NCBI GenBank assembly: GCA_038501195.1 | Contig: JBBPUQ010000006.1 | Coordinates: 4,464,001 to 4,528,000 of the forward strand | Direction of reading: 5' to 3' | Length of the DNA: 64,000 bases | From: Nemania diffusa | Taxonomy: Eukaryota; Ascomycota; Sordariomycetes; Xylariales; Xylariaceae | Translations under genes and position numbers: made by a program | Shown: positions 23,797 through 36,732 of the stretch, piece after piece | How the letters are laid out: each line of letters opens with the position of its first letter | How positions within the stretch are numbered: the first letter of the stretch is position 1 | The notes under the pieces: model-generated | What the model was told of the DNA's origin: nothing | The model's input: the letters and a program-made list of their open reading frames with translations, nothing else | Database searches by the model: none

Positions 23797-26700
23797 GTTT
23801 GAAGCCTGTTGCTGGTGATCAACTAGACCGAGGGGCCACCGTCGTAGAGGCTCGAGACTTGCTGAACCAGTTGAGGTTGGTTGGCGCAATAGTCGAAATG
23901 AATAGCCTAATGTGGTATAGCTACCTAGGTTTAAGTGTGTTGAGGTTGTGGTTGTGTAGTATATCCAGTTGATGTGGATGATGATTGACGATGGTCAGCC
24001 AGAAACGTTTGCGAGCTGCTTCCTCACTACATCAAATACCAAGCGGTTGTCATGGCTGCCTACGCATTGTCCGAGGTGTAAAAAGAGGGGCGATAATGAC
24101 TCAGGTCAATCCATCAGGCTGCCCGGGAGAGCAGGTACAAATTCCAGCGGCAATATAGAGTGTCGTCTTGTGTACCTAGTCCGTACCAGGTGAGGGTGGT
24201 GTGTAAAGAGCAGTGACGACGACGACGAGATGTGGTGGGGACTGGTGGTTGAGGACAGAGTGTCCTTTGCCAAGATTTGGGTTGCGCCCTGACCAACTGT
24301 GTCTGGCTGTCTGCGCCTGCCTGCTAACGATTGATGGTCACAAAGTTAGGCGAGGGGGGAGCCTGTCCTTTATGTCCAACGTGGCCTCATCACTCGACCT
24401 TAGGTAAGCCGGGCTTGAGACACCAAGCGAAGCCAGCCACTGTTCGCCCCCACAAATGCCCCCCTAGCCCCCCTGAACGGATCAGCCCAGAAAGGGAGGA
24501 CGGTGCGAGCCTGTTGATGGGTGGGGCAGAATCAGGAGGAATGGTTAAGGGGGTCCGCCGGGAGGGATGGCCGCGTTGCCTTTTTTGATTGGAGGGTCTG
24601 GAACATTAGCTCAGTGGACACGGGCACCTAAGACAGGGCACTGATGCGTAGGTATGTATGTACAACAGGTAGGTCCTCTGTAGTATGCGTCCACTATTTT
24701 CTACTGCGTTATGTACAGTAGATAGGTGCCTACCTGTAGGCTATAATTCCGTAGCAGGCAGTGCACACAGGCTGTGGAACAGTAGCCCCGAGCACCCGGC
24801 CACCACCTGATCCGACGGATATACAGGTATTAGGCCCGCCCGAAGAGGCAAGTAAATCTCCTCGTACTGGGTATACAACCTGCCTACAGAGTAACCTCAT
24901 ATGATAGATGTCGACAGCACCCAGTTGCATCCAGAGAGTCGTAAGCACTTGGTAAGAGCAGTATGTACTGCGTACACGTCTGTCTGTGTACGCAATGAAT
25001 CGGCTCTCTGACTGGATCCGGGGGTTCTGCCATTGTCTAGGCACATCACGTAATGCTACCATGATGTTTTATACTGCCAACATTTCCTTCTTTGAGACAT
25101 CGGGTACGCATATCCATGGAGGGAATCTGAGTCTCGATCGACTATCTAACAAACGAGAGAAATCGGGATCTAGGTGGGTTGTAATGTACGCAGCGTTATA
25201 GTGTTAAAATCGGCATGTGATTACTTAGGTAGGCACTTACATTAGGATGTAGGTAGAGTATGCAAAGGCATCAATCAACCTGTCTGGCCCAATTGCGGGA
25301 TTCAATTAATTTCCAACTATTTCCTTCCTTTTCTTTTCATACATGTATTAGCCAATTACCGTAATTACATCGTTGCACCTACGTACGTACCAAGTTAGGT
25401 ACCGTATCTCAGGTAATAGTGTCTGCATGTGGTAGTGTTGGTGGTGGTGGCAGAGGAACGGCGTATTGCTGGTACTTACGTACGGTGGTTATAATTAGCA
25501 CTACATAATGTTGGATGTAGGATTACCAACTTTCAAATATAGGTAGCGAGATCAGCCATCAAACCTACCGACCTGACGGCACAGCAATTATTTGTTAGTG
25601 AAATAAATACAATCAGCTTATACTGAGCTGCTGCATGAGTTGTCATTTGGTGGCTTGTAGCATCTACATACACTACATAAGACTGTCGAGGTTAATTCCC
25701 GAGCATTTTCATTTTACAACGCAATTACTGCAGCAGTAGTTTGTATCAATCCCCATGAAACCCTGGAAATTCGAAGAAATATGAACACAATAAAGAACGC
25801 AATACAGGCAGTTTTGTCAATTTCCATCACACCATCGGCATTGCTTCCCCAGACGGATGAATAGCCTGTGCTCCCGATCTACTTACCTATCTGCACATCA
25901 CGGAGCGAGCACTCTAAGTAGGATCCACCGGCTTGAGAGCTACGAATACCTACGCACGTACTGTAGATGTATGTAGGTACTGTAGATAGTGGATAGCCGT
26001 ATGGCGTTTCTGAAACGGCATGGCCGGAACTAGGTACATGGCATCCCCGTTCTATTACTGTAGATAGGTATATTTAAGACGCAACAAAATTTATCTAATG
26101 TGTCAGGTAGGGCGACAACAAGACCGCGAGGGCTTTAGATAAGTTTCGTATCAACAATACCTACGCATATAGAATAGCGACAAGCGGCCGGGTTCATCGC
26201 CGGATTCAATACGTCGGGGACAGCTATAGAATAGGTAGGTACTCGTATCCATCTATCCATCGACATAAGTATCTCGTGTTGCGACACACACTACCTACGT
26301 AAATCAGTAGCGGATTACTGCGTACACCCAATACGACCACAGCATGATTGATCGGTCTTACTATGAGTAACTACACGAATGTACGCATAATACGCCTCTG
26401 TCTGTGATTATCTGATACGGACTAGTACTCTGCACCGAGTGCTGAGTTGTCGCCGCTATGCCGGGTACGATACACTACATACACTACTTACACCACTGTA
26501 GACACCGCCGTAGACACCGGCATTAACTAATAGTGAAGAATACCTTAGCATAAGATGTCGTGGCTGGTTATCGGGCAAATAGGGTAGCCAAGCGAGGGCA
26601 AAGCGCATAGAATCTTCTCGAGACAGCGTTTCTCCACGCTTGTGTCGATTAACCGATGTTGAGACAAGGTGCCGGACCAGGTCTCACTATGTAGTCTAGA

Positions 26701-29011
26701 CTCTAGAGCTTCCGGTCTAGGAAGTTCTACACCGAACGGACTATCTACCTATCAGATATCTACACAGCTATGGGTACAACGATCGAACAAGCCGGTGTCT
26801 TGGCTGTCCTCCGAAATTGCCGAATGAATCTTCGTCAACGGAACGTCAAAATGGCGTGGCGAGGTAATAAATTATAAATGTATGGTACTTATATAAGTAC
26901 GGTATGTAGTACCCAGATGTGTGGCATTTGTTCTGACTGCCTATTCATACATATTATCCGTTCCTCTCGGCGACCGGGCGGAATTGTGGTCATCACCGCC
27001 ATTAAACCGACAGTAGATTTTCTAGACTTCATCATGCATTTACACTGTCATTAGCGGCTGATGTGCATAATATCTACCCAGTATTCCGTATATAGGTCAG
27101 TATTATATATACTGTGCTTATAATACGGTACATTAGTGCGATGGTCTCACCATCAGCTTAGATCTTACGCCGCTTCGCCTGGCCCTTACCATTTTGTCTT
27201 GGGTTTATTGGCAAATATTCATGAGACTTGAATCAACCTCGGAATATCTACATACGCGTACTCTATGCCGTTTCACTTCTTCGCCATCGTCTTCATCCCC
27301 GCACGTCTGGCTGACCAATTCGTGACTGCTCATGTAAGTACGTACATTATGTACATACAAGTTAGAGGAGCAAGCCTTCAATGCCAGGGAAGGGCCGAAA
27401 TCCCCGTCGGATCTTGACCTGTCTCGCCGTGGCTGGCTTCCCCGCATAGCCGATGACGATACCCCTGATCGCGCATACAGTTAGTACGCAGTAGGCATCG
27501 TGGCGGTCGCACGCCCGATTTAGAAAGCGTGGAAAGGGCTGGCAGGATACCTATTAGATAGGTGGGAACCGAGCCGAGCATTCAGACTGCATATGGAAGA
27601 ATTAATTAATAACGGCCACTATGTCGTGATACACGTGTGCATCTATATTTATTATACTGCTTACGCATATCTTGCACATATGTACGTATGCATACTTCCT
27701 AATGCAGGCTACCTCTTGGATACCAGTTCTTCGTTCTACACGTAAATGTATGTTGTAGAAATAGTCTCTCGGGTTGAGACATGTCTTACACTGCCTACTG
27801 TAGGTAGTCTAGACCGCCGACAGGTTTGGGCTGCCTACCTACTCACCCTACTCACCGTAGGTATCTAGCCTCGCTCTCCCCATCTCATCTCAACTGAGGA
27901 TACCCTACCTGATAATACTGTATGCATCTATGTAACAGTGCACAATAGGAGTGAGGGAATCTGCCTCGAGACTTCAGTGTAGCCCCCACAACTCCAACTC
28001 CTTCGAGGTCAGACATCGAGAGAAATGGGTCTTACACGAGCAAACCCCTTGTTTCAGGTTCTTCTATCATTTCTGTAGGTCCACATTCCATCGCAGTTAG
28101 GACTCGATATACGAAATTGCTCGGATCATGTAAAACGGCTGAAGTCGACATAGTACAACACACAAATGCTGATTCGGGTTTTGCATGTATGTAAAGGTAC
28201 GGATATCGAGCCTGCTGGTGAGCGAGCGAGGCAGAATCTTGGAACTAGCTAGAACGCAAAAATCCTGTTATTATATTCCGTTATATTTATTGCTTCCAGA
28301 GGCTCGTTCGTAGTCATAGGTTTGCTGCCATAATTTATTTATCGTTCCAGTATATACGCATAAAACTCTGGGAGCTTTTTCTAGGCATCGAATACGGAGG
28401 AATAGGTAGCTCCGTAGTATGCTAAGCTAAACTTCACATCCCATAAAATAAAATCATAAAGGCAAAATCATATTATGATTCAGTCTTCATATTAGTATAG
28501 TGATCAAGAGATTTTGACGAGTAGGTAATGTCGAGGCTCTAGAGTCTGTTTCATAACTTCCTTGATTAATGAATCGCAAGCCTCATGGCCCTATACTAGA
28601 TATGGCTGTGCAGTACCTGTGGCGTAAATATTAGGACGATAAGATAACGATATGAGATAAGCAGGCAGAACGCCTTTTGTTGCGTCATTTAGTGGCTAGT
28701 GAGCGTCCTTCTCCACTAAAACCTTGTCAGGCCAGGCGCCGAACCCAATAGCGCTGTACAGAGTACCATACAGAATAGTCCTGTATAGGCTCACACCAAC
28801 AACCACTTTGGTCCCTTCATCCAGCCCCTCGACAACCACTCCAGTACCGCGAAGTCTCGACAGTCTCTGACGACGACCTTTCCTATTTGCGAACACTCTA
28901 ACCCCGCCATCGCGTGCTCCTCAACTCGAACTTTTCAGCTAACCCTGCGAAACCCGACGCTCTGTTCGCCGCCACCAACCCACCCCGCATCCGTACATTC
29001 GCTCTTAAACC
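23797..29011. other. 5.2-kb gene-poor region upstream of hacA
   Basis: The part next to 23796 should contain the hacA leader and promoter. The rest, to 29,011, has no frame with domain signals on either strand. It is rich in short words built from gtag/ctac and gtac, such as taggtaggta, cctacgtacgtacc and tgtaggtac, repeated many times between 24.6 and 28.0 kb. No tRNA, rRNA or transposon end is recognised. The region 28.1-29.0 kb is AT-leaning and lies upstream of the ESCRT gene. Confidence 0.55.
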
Positions 29012-29873
29012 ATGTCGAACCGACAACTCGCCCGCGACATGCAAGTCGAGTTCCAAGCTCGCGTACGTTTTCCCCGGCCATTCGGATCGGTCTCTCCGTC
29101 GCTTCTACCGTAGTCGCTAATGCGCAGTGTCTGCCAGTTCCAAGCAAAACAAGCTCGTCGCGAAGCCCAAAAAGCCGCCAAGCAGGATCCGCTCTTGAAG
29201 AAACAGATCCAGGACCTACTCAAGAAGGGCGAGACAGCCAAGGCGTACCAGAAGGCCAAGATGCTGCTGTCGAAGCAGGCTCTCGCCCAGCAGATGGACC
29301 AGATGGCCGACATGGCCGAGTTGAGCGTCGCCCAGATCCAGGCCAACAACAGCATGAACCGCATGACCCATATGATGGGCCAGTCTTCGCGGACCATGAA
29401 CGCCGCCCAGAAGAGCATGAATCCGGAAAGGGTGCGTAACATTTATTATTACTCTAATGATTATCATTATCTTTCTCGTTGCGATTCTGCATGTTGCTAT
29501 GTCAACACGTCTGCATAGCTAGCTATCTTCCAGGTCTATCTTCAACACTAAGAAGGCATCAACGCTGACGCGAACCTATCGCATTACACAGACCCTCTTG
29601 ACCCTCGAACAGTTCAAGCAACAGAACGAGGAGTACGCCGTCAACAACGGCATATACCAAGACGCCATCTCCCAGACCACCGCGCAGCAAGTATCGGAAG
29701 ACGCCGTGCACGAGTTGCTCGGCAAACTCGCCGATGACGCCGGCGTCCAGCTAAATACAGAGCTCAATTCTGCTCAGCCTTCTAAAGTCGACCCCACACC
29801 TGCCCAGACAAACGAGCCCACCGCTGAGGAAGAAGACGCGCTACAGCAGCGCCTGCGGGCTCTCAGAGCCTAG
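29012..29873 (+). CDS. ESCRT-III subunit, CHMP1/Did2 (Vps46)-like
   Basis: A Snf7-family ESCRT-III protein that works with Vps4 at endosomes in multivesicular-body sorting. Three exons by model: 29012-29062, 29138-29431 and 29592-29873, giving 208 aa. ATG 29012 has a good context (aaaccATGTCG). The protein is a long helical, Lys/Gln/Ala-rich N-terminal half (QARREAQKAAKQDPLLKKQ), a Met-rich middle (MDQMADMAEL, MNRMTHMMGQ) and NPER|TLLTLEQF across intron 2. The acidic C-terminal part ends in LQQRLRALRA, a MIM1-type motif for the Vps4 MIT domain. Intron 2 is well supported; the intron 1 acceptor (29137) is the only in-phase choice I found, and it gives a slightly awkward FQAR|FQAK join. CHMP1 fits better than CHMP2/3 by the MADEAG-like LADDAGVQLN segment. 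Confidence 0.82.
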
Positions 29874-31772
29874 AGAGCCGAGGATGGCGATCCCAATGCA
29901 TCGGGGGGTGAAGGGGGCCGTGAAGGAAAGTCTAGGCCTATGATGAACGAGCCACGGCCGATATTAGATGAGAGCAATAAGGATAAAGGACCACATAGCT
30001 CTAATGTACCGCAGTCTTTAGGTGAAGACTGAGGTTTCCTTTTCATTATGATTATAGGATTGTTTGGCGTCAGGGAGTTAGGGGCATTTATCCATTAGTT
30101 TAACGCCCCAGAGTAAGGGCGCTTCGAGTATATCTAGATAGCATGTGGTATGATAGAAATAGTTATAACTACAACAACAGTGCTGATCGTGCCTCCCATA
30201 TATCTAGATATGGCGGGGGCGTGCCGTTAGTTTCTTCGTATTCTTTTTTGGTGTCTATTATTATCATAAGGACGGTATTATCTCTTCGCCAAGTACGCTA
30301 ATGTGTAATTACACTTTACCACGGTATCTCGTTTATTCATTACAACTCAGCCCCGTAGTCACGAACTATCACTGTAACACTACTTCGTACCGCAACAAAG
30401 ATGGATACCGTGCAACGGGCCGCTACAGATGTCTCGGCGACCGACATATGTCTAGCAGGTTATGACCCTTGGCATCACTCTCATTATACTACCAGGTCGG
30501 GCACACACAAATCCTGGCGGGAACTTGGCAGTATCTCAGCCACCAGGAGGAACAAGGAAACGGTGCACTATTAGTCTAGCATAAGACATAGCTAATACTC
30601 GAATCTATGAGCTGTTATGGGTCTCTTATGAACTACCCAACGCAGTGATGGTTAGAATCGGGTGGTTTTTGAGCCATTTTCGCAGAGTCATTTGTGTGGA
30701 AGTTTAGTTCCTGGTCGTTGTTTTAAAACACTCCGTACTATGGGTTACATTAACAGCCCCTTAGAGATTTCGATCCAACCTTCAAACCGCTCACCTCAAA
30801 CTTTATCTCAATCGACTGCGAGCGCAGGTCTGAGGCGTGTCGTCCGCGCGTCCCCTCGACAGTTATCAGATCGCCCCAATTGCTATGCAGGCCAAGCCTA
30901 ATCGACCAACAAGCCCTCGCGTGAGTCAACCGTTACAAATGCTCTCGATCATGTAGATTGACCGTCTGATGCATGTACTGTACCACTCATTTTAAGATCC
31001 CCTAGTGCGAGCTTATAAATAAAGGCGATTCGCAGCTCTACAGGGTAAGTTACTAAGCTTCTTTGTCTGTCAATGTCGTTGCATCCGGACTCATCGGACA
31101 ATCTGTTCGATTTGAGTCATGTCTTGATTCAATGTGACAATGTCCACCAATGTCGAAGCCAAGCAAGACTCCAATATTGCCAAGCTCATTTACCGGTACC
31201 TGCTTTATCTGATACCTGCCGAGTCTGGAGGCTGTTGCTTATACCCTACGTCCCTACAAGGTAGCAGATAAGCTATGAAAATAAGGAGTTTTAATACCTT
31301 GAAAGTGTAATTACTTCACCTTTCTAGACTTCCTATTCCGGAATAAAAATCAGTTCGAGAGAATCCACCCCAAGCAACCTTAGCCCAATGTCCATTTTCA
31401 AGGCAGTTTTTAAGTTTAGCATGAGTCAAAAGTTGGAACCATTTCAATAGCCCGATATGAACGCCCAGAACTAGAGTACGTCAAGCTGTGTAAAATAGAT
31501 GCTGGTAGGTTTGCGCGTCTCCTTTATACCATCATGACAAAGTACCGTGGTAATAACTTAGTGGCTATTATCAATACGGGCAAGTCGTAGCTTTACTCAG
31601 TCTCCGGTGGGCAAACTTTTAGAATAATAGGAGAATATCAAAGGCCTATTACGGAACCGGACACTTTGATTATATGATGCAGACAGTCCGCATGTTTTGC
31701 AGGGTCATCTCGTACAGAATCGTCACGCGAAAGTCTCACTGCTCACCTTCGGTCACTTTCTCTCATCTTAAA
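29874..31772. other. Intergenic, nothing recognised
   Basis: About 1.9 kb with no coding region or RNA gene that I can support. The last few hundred bases form the promoter side of the FMN dehydrogenase gene. Confidence 0.5.
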
Positions 31773-33313
31773 ATGCTCTCTTCAGTACTGTCACTCTCTC
31801 TGTTTGGGGGGGCCTTCGCCGCCCGCCCCTTCCTCAACGAGCCTGACACTGGGTGAGCTTATAATACCGGTGTCACAAAGGTCTATATGCTGACAACCGC
31901 CTATATATAGCTTCGACGGATTCTTTAATCTTGCAGATGGAGAGCTGGCATCTTTAGATGACTTGGTAGGACTTCCGGACTTTGACGCAGCCGCGCGTCG
32001 GTATATGCCAATACGCAATTATACTTACTACCGTAATGGCGCTGCGGGTGAATGGTCGTATCGCAATAATCTTGAGGTCTTCAACCGGTATCCGATTAAG
32101 CCACGAACGATGATAGATATCACAAATATTGAGGCATCGTTACCGTAAGTGCTAGTGATAATTTGGCCACACAGACCGCCGAAGCTTCTCATTCAAGCCT
32201 TTTAATCTAACAATATATCTAGCACCACAATCCTAGGTCATAACTTCTCGGCCCCTTTCTTTATTGCCCCTTGTGCTAGAGCTGGATTTGGCAACATTGA
32301 AGGCGAGAAAGGTCTAGTCGAGGCTGCAGCCGATGAGAATATACTGTATATAGTTAGTTTGTTCACGACAATGCCATATCCTTATTATTTGAAGCTGATA
32401 TTGCTAAAAGCCTTCGCTATATGCCACACTATCAACCGCAGAAATCGCTGCCCTCAAAAAGGAGGATCAGGTGACCTTTCAGCAGTTCTACTTGGACTCA
32501 GACACCAAAGCTACCCAGGAAGTTTTTGACGATGCTAAAGCGAACGGACATCAGGCTATCGTCTTCACCATTGACTCGCCTGCCGACGGCAACCGTCAGC
32601 GTGCTGTTCGTTACGGCGTAGGCCCGGAGTAAGTTTCATGCCTCCAAGCGATATTCTCGCGTAACAGGAAATCCTCAGTTAACGCGAGATCCAGTGACAC
32701 GACTTTCACTCTGATCACCGTGAGTTCATGATATGGCATTAATCCTGAGCTTGTAGATCATTATACTAACCAATCTGTTAGTGGGATGTTTACGACAACC
32801 TCCGCACCATGACTGACCTCCCCATCGTCTTGAAGGGCATACAAACCGTCGAAGACGCGCAGATTGCCGTCGAGCGTGGCGTCCCTGCCATCTACCTCTC
32901 GAATCACGGAGGGCGGCAGATCGACGGCGTGCGCTCCCCGCTCGAGGTCGCCATCGAGATCCACCAGCAGGCACCCGAAATCTTCAGCCAAATCGAGGTG
33001 TACGTAGACGGCGGTGTACGGTATGGCGCCGACATCATCAAGCTGCTTGCCCTCGGAGTCAAGGCCGTCGGCGTCGGCCGACCGTTTATGTATGCGAATG
33101 TCTGGGGTACCGAGGGCGTCACTAGGGCTATCCAGATACTAAAGCGGGAGCTCCAGGTTGATGCTGCGAATGCGGGCGTGGCGGATTTGAAGAATATTGA
33201 CCCAAGCTTTGTAAGTTTCAGATCACCCTCCTTGCCAGGGTAAGGGGATCCTGTGTATGGCACGAGCTAACATTAAACAGGTTATTTGGGTACCTAATAG
33301 CTATGATGCATGA
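31773..33313 (+). CDS. FMN-dependent 2-hydroxyacid dehydrogenase/oxidase with signal peptide
   Basis: Alpha-hydroxyacid oxidase family (lactate/glycolate/mandelate type), which oxidises 2-hydroxy acids to 2-keto acids with FMN. Seven exons fit in phase: 31773-31852, 31911-32144, 32223-32352, 32411-32628, 32668-32719, 32782-33210 and 33281-33313, giving 391 aa. Visible motifs: RTMIDITNI and FFIAPCARAGFG early; IPSLYAT; QQFYLDS (Tyr175); FTIDSPADGNR; LPIVLKG with Lys256; and LSNHGGRQ with catalytic His280 and Arg283. These are followed by DGGVRYGADIIKLLALG and VGVGRPFMYA, and the end IWVPNSYDA. There is no cytochrome b5 domain. The first 17 or so residues (MLSSVLSLSLFGGAFAA) look like a signal peptide, unusual for a flavoenzyme usually found in peroxisome, mitochondrion or cytosol. 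It lies at the edge of the NRPS-like locus. Confidence 0.9.
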
Positions 33314-34287
33314 CTTGTTAATCTATGTTTATAGAAAATTTCTTGTATATATTTTCAAAGCCCCGTTAGGTTGACACGTAGTCTAGGTCGCTTTGCAAGC
33401 CGAAGGAGCGCATTGGATCTGATGTCGTTGTCCTTTTTCATTAATCTTACTATGGTTTATACGCTTGGGATATTAAAACGGAACGAGTAATTAGTACGCA
33501 CCGCGCTTTAGAGACTAACAAGTATTCACAATAGCACTTCCAAAGACTTCACATGTGTTTAAAACAATGCTGGTAGATCAACGCAATCGTGGAATTTTAA
33601 AGTAGGAAACCTGCCTGGCTAGCTAAGTAAAAACAGTCGACTAAGAAGACTGCTTGAAATAAATAGAAAAATGAACGCGAACGAGAAAGACTAAGCCGAA
33701 TCAATGATTAATTGCTCCTTACTCTCTAGTATAGGTTTACTCGCACTGTTACAATATATGCAACTTTAAGATCTCAAACACGGCAACTTTAGGGGCATTG
33801 CAACAAGAGCTCATATTCAGTTAATAATTCCTAAAGAGTCCTCCCTTTTGGTAAGGAAGATACTTACCTATTTATAGGTCTGCTATATATATTATACGTC
33901 GCGTAAAGACATCCTTTTTATACGAAATCTAATTCTTTAGATTGTTTGGTTACTTTGATAGCTGCTGTAATAACAACGGCAACGACCCCCCTGGGCCCCT
34001 CTGTTAAGTAGAAGCGTCGGAAGCCGAGGTGTCGGTCCTCGGGGCTTGGCCTACCATATTATTATCTTCTTGAGTATTTATATATAATTTCTTTTATTTA
34101 TAGAATTACATAATATATCTTATTTAAATAAATGCTGTTATTTACTGCTTTATCTAATATTTGCAAAATCGGGGGTTTTTTAAAGTGGGTAAAAATAGTT
34201 CTGTCGGATAATTAATATGGCAATAGCTCTTCCTAACCAGTATATGGCCAATCAATCCTACATCGCCATGCCCGTGAGAACGTGTAG
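33314..34287. other. Intergenic with an AT-rich patch
   Basis: No gene is seen. The part from about 34,070 to 34,220 is distinctly AT-rich (runs such as tatttatatataattt), recalling the isochore and consistent with a small RIPped relic next to the P450 fragment. Confidence 0.5.
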
Positions 34288-34617
34288 CTAGCGCATGGAT
34301 GCTTTTTTATAAGTATCCCCTAGGTTGCTACAGCATCTCATAATTACAGCTCCCTCTACGCCGCACAGTATACAGATGTATAAAGGCGACTTGAACTGGG
34401 CATTGCCCTTGGAACCCTTCATCAATTGACCATCTCCGTCACGTACGGCTTTACCAAGGCCAACTTGGGTAAAATCATACCGGCGGGCAGCATACGGATT
34501 AGTTGCAAATCGTTGGCCAATACAGTTTCGAGGGCCACGCTCGAACGGCCTCCTCGAATTGGCCGATGCTTTACAGATCGCTGCATTGGTTTCTATGAAA
34601 CTATGCACTTTGTTCAT
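34288..34617 (-). pseudogene. Cytochrome P450 C-terminal relic
   Basis: The frame contains the heme-binding signature RPFERGPRNCIGQ, which matches FxxGxRxCxG with the heme cysteine at residue 32 of this fragment. It is followed by a degraded AARRYDFTQV segment of the kind that follows the heme motif in fungal P450s. The ERR triad, the I-helix, the N-terminal anchor and the stretch between the heme loop and ARRYDF are missing, and nothing upstream to 34.76 kb restores them. This is therefore the last tenth of a former P450 gene. It sits between the FMN dehydrogenase and beta-lactamase-like genes, so the locus may once have encoded an oxidative tailoring step. Confidence 0.75.
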
Positions 34618-34860
34618 CTAGCTCTCTGTGACAACCGAATTTTACATGATGCACTATCTACAAGATCGAAGTTCGCCCCACAAGACATATTCCAAGATGC
34701 GAAGGATTGCGGGGGTACCGGGGCTGTAACCGTTACTCAATGAGGTAGCATGCTTATCTAAATGGAGGCTGGGATAATAGGTAAGTATTTGCGACGATTA
34801 CTTGGGAGTTCCTTGGCTTTACCCTTCTTTGCACACTCGTTTACAAAGAGTACAGCAGCC

Positions 34861-36732
34861 ATGAGATATCTCCCGGCAACACTCCTCGCGAGTTTTTTAC
34901 ACCTATCCGGGGCTCAGGGAAAGGAACGGATATGCCCCTTAAAGGGTCCACAGTTTCCAGCGCCGACGGGTCTGGGCTTGGAGGCCCTGTTCCGGAACGC
35001 GACGAGTGTGATTGAGCGGGCCATTCGGGGGAATCTCACGGTAGCACCGTACAATGAGACGACGTTCTCAATCGGTATGTTCAGCACGGCAGATGACGAG
35101 CTGCTCTATGAATTCCACCATACCGACCCTACCGTCGCGACTAGTCAGATTGGTGCGAATGAGGTTGACGCAGACTCGATATACCGGATCGCCAGCATCA
35201 CCAAGATTCTGACCCTCTACCAGTGGTTAATCGCGGATGGGGACAGGAAGTTCAATAGTCCTATATCTGACTTCATCCCGCAGCTGCTGAAGTACACAAA
35301 GGATCAAGATGAGTACCCGGCACCGAGTTGGGATGAAATTACAGTCAACGATCTAGCTATGTTCCTTGCTGGGATTGGAAGAGACTGTGAGTCGACGGAC
35401 GCTCTCGTCGCACGTGGGCACCCAACAGTCCTGCTGACTTGACTTTAGATGGGTTGAATGATGTGGCGATCCCGGCCTACATCACCTCGTTGCTCCCTGC
35501 TATGGCAGCTGCCGTGTTACCAAATAACCCAGCAAATGGCATTGATGTGCCTGAAAGCGACGATCCAGTCTGCGGCTACTTCACATCTAACATCACTTAT
35601 GTGCCATGTTCACGCGAGGGTAGATCAACTTTCTGCTGACGCCGGAAATATCCCATACTGACTATTCGTAGTGTACATTCAACATATCGCGAACTTAGGA
35701 TCAAGCTTCGGACCGGGCTACACGCCGTCATATAGTAATGCGAACTTCGCCATACTAGGCATCGCACTGGAGAATATACTTAGTGCCTCAATTCAAGACA
35801 TCTTCAATAAAACCGTAGCCGGACCCCTCGGTCTTCGTTCCACGACCGTAGGGAACCCTCTGCAAGTCACGAATGATTCTGTTATCCCCGGCGGTGGCCT
35901 GACGCGGAGTGGTTGGTACGACGCGCTTGGTCCCCTAAATAGCGCCGCCGGCGGCTTCTCAACAACGAACGAAATAGCCGCTATCGGCAGGTCAATTCTG
36001 AACAGTACCCTAATGTCCCAAGCGACAACACGACGCTGGTTCTCGACGACGACCTTCGTAGACACCATCGACCAGGCCGTCGGCCGGGGCTGGGAGATCT
36101 TCCGCGTGCGCATCGACGGGCACAGCGTCGACCTCTTCACCAAGAGCGGCAACTGGGGCGTCTACAACTCCGTCCTGTTCCTGCTGCCGGCATACGACTT
36201 TGGCTTCAGCATCCTCTCAGCGTCCAGCGCCGCGGGAGGCGCGCTCGTGGGGGACTTGCCTAACACGATCGTCAACACGCTCCTCCCGTCCCTCGAGTTC
36301 ATCACCAAACAGCAGGCGAACGCGAAATTCGCAGGTCGGTACACCGCCGACACGACGAACTCCTCCATCACAGTCACTACCGACGGCGCGAAGGGGCTCC
36401 GGGTTACGGAATACATTGCCAGTGGTGTCGACCTTCTGGGGAGCGTGTTTGCGCTGTTCGGGGCCGACGTCGAATTCCGCCTTATGCCGAATCAACTCTA
36501 CAACGGCGGTGGCGGTAGCGCTAGCCGAGTGGGCTTTTCTGCCGTCTATCAGCCGCCCACCGCGATCCCGCCCAAAGACGAGTTCTACTGGCCCTGCGAG
36601 AGTTGGCTCGACGTTGATGATTTCACTTATGCGAGCGTGCCGCTTGGGTTGATGGCGTTTGATCTCGATGAGGATGGGAATGCCACTTCTGTACGACTCA
36701 TAGCTTTAAGAGAGGTTTTACTTCGGCGATAA
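34861..36732 (+). CDS. Secreted serine beta-lactamase-like (PBP-type) protein
   Basis: Three exons: 34861-35386, 35449-35619 and 35672-36732, giving 585 aa. ATG 34861 opens a signal peptide (MRYLPATLLASFLHLSGAQG), so the more upstream in-frame ATG at 34762 is less likely. The class C beta-lactamase/PBP fold is shown by the SxxK motif in RIASITK (Ser112, Lys115), the YSN motif in PSYSNANFAILG (Tyr253), the GGGLTRSGW loop, AAGGFSTTNEIA and the late SGNWG segment. Several N-glycosylation sites are present. Fungal members of this superfamily include transesterases and hydrolases in metabolite clusters as well as orphan secreted proteins; the substrate cannot be told. It lies 1 kb from the end of the NRPS-like gene, transcribed toward it. 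Confidence 0.87.

Noticed and set aside
34762..34860. Upstream in-frame ATG of the beta-lactamase-like gene
   Set aside because: Starting at 34861 places a normal signal peptide at the N-terminus; the longer form would bury it.
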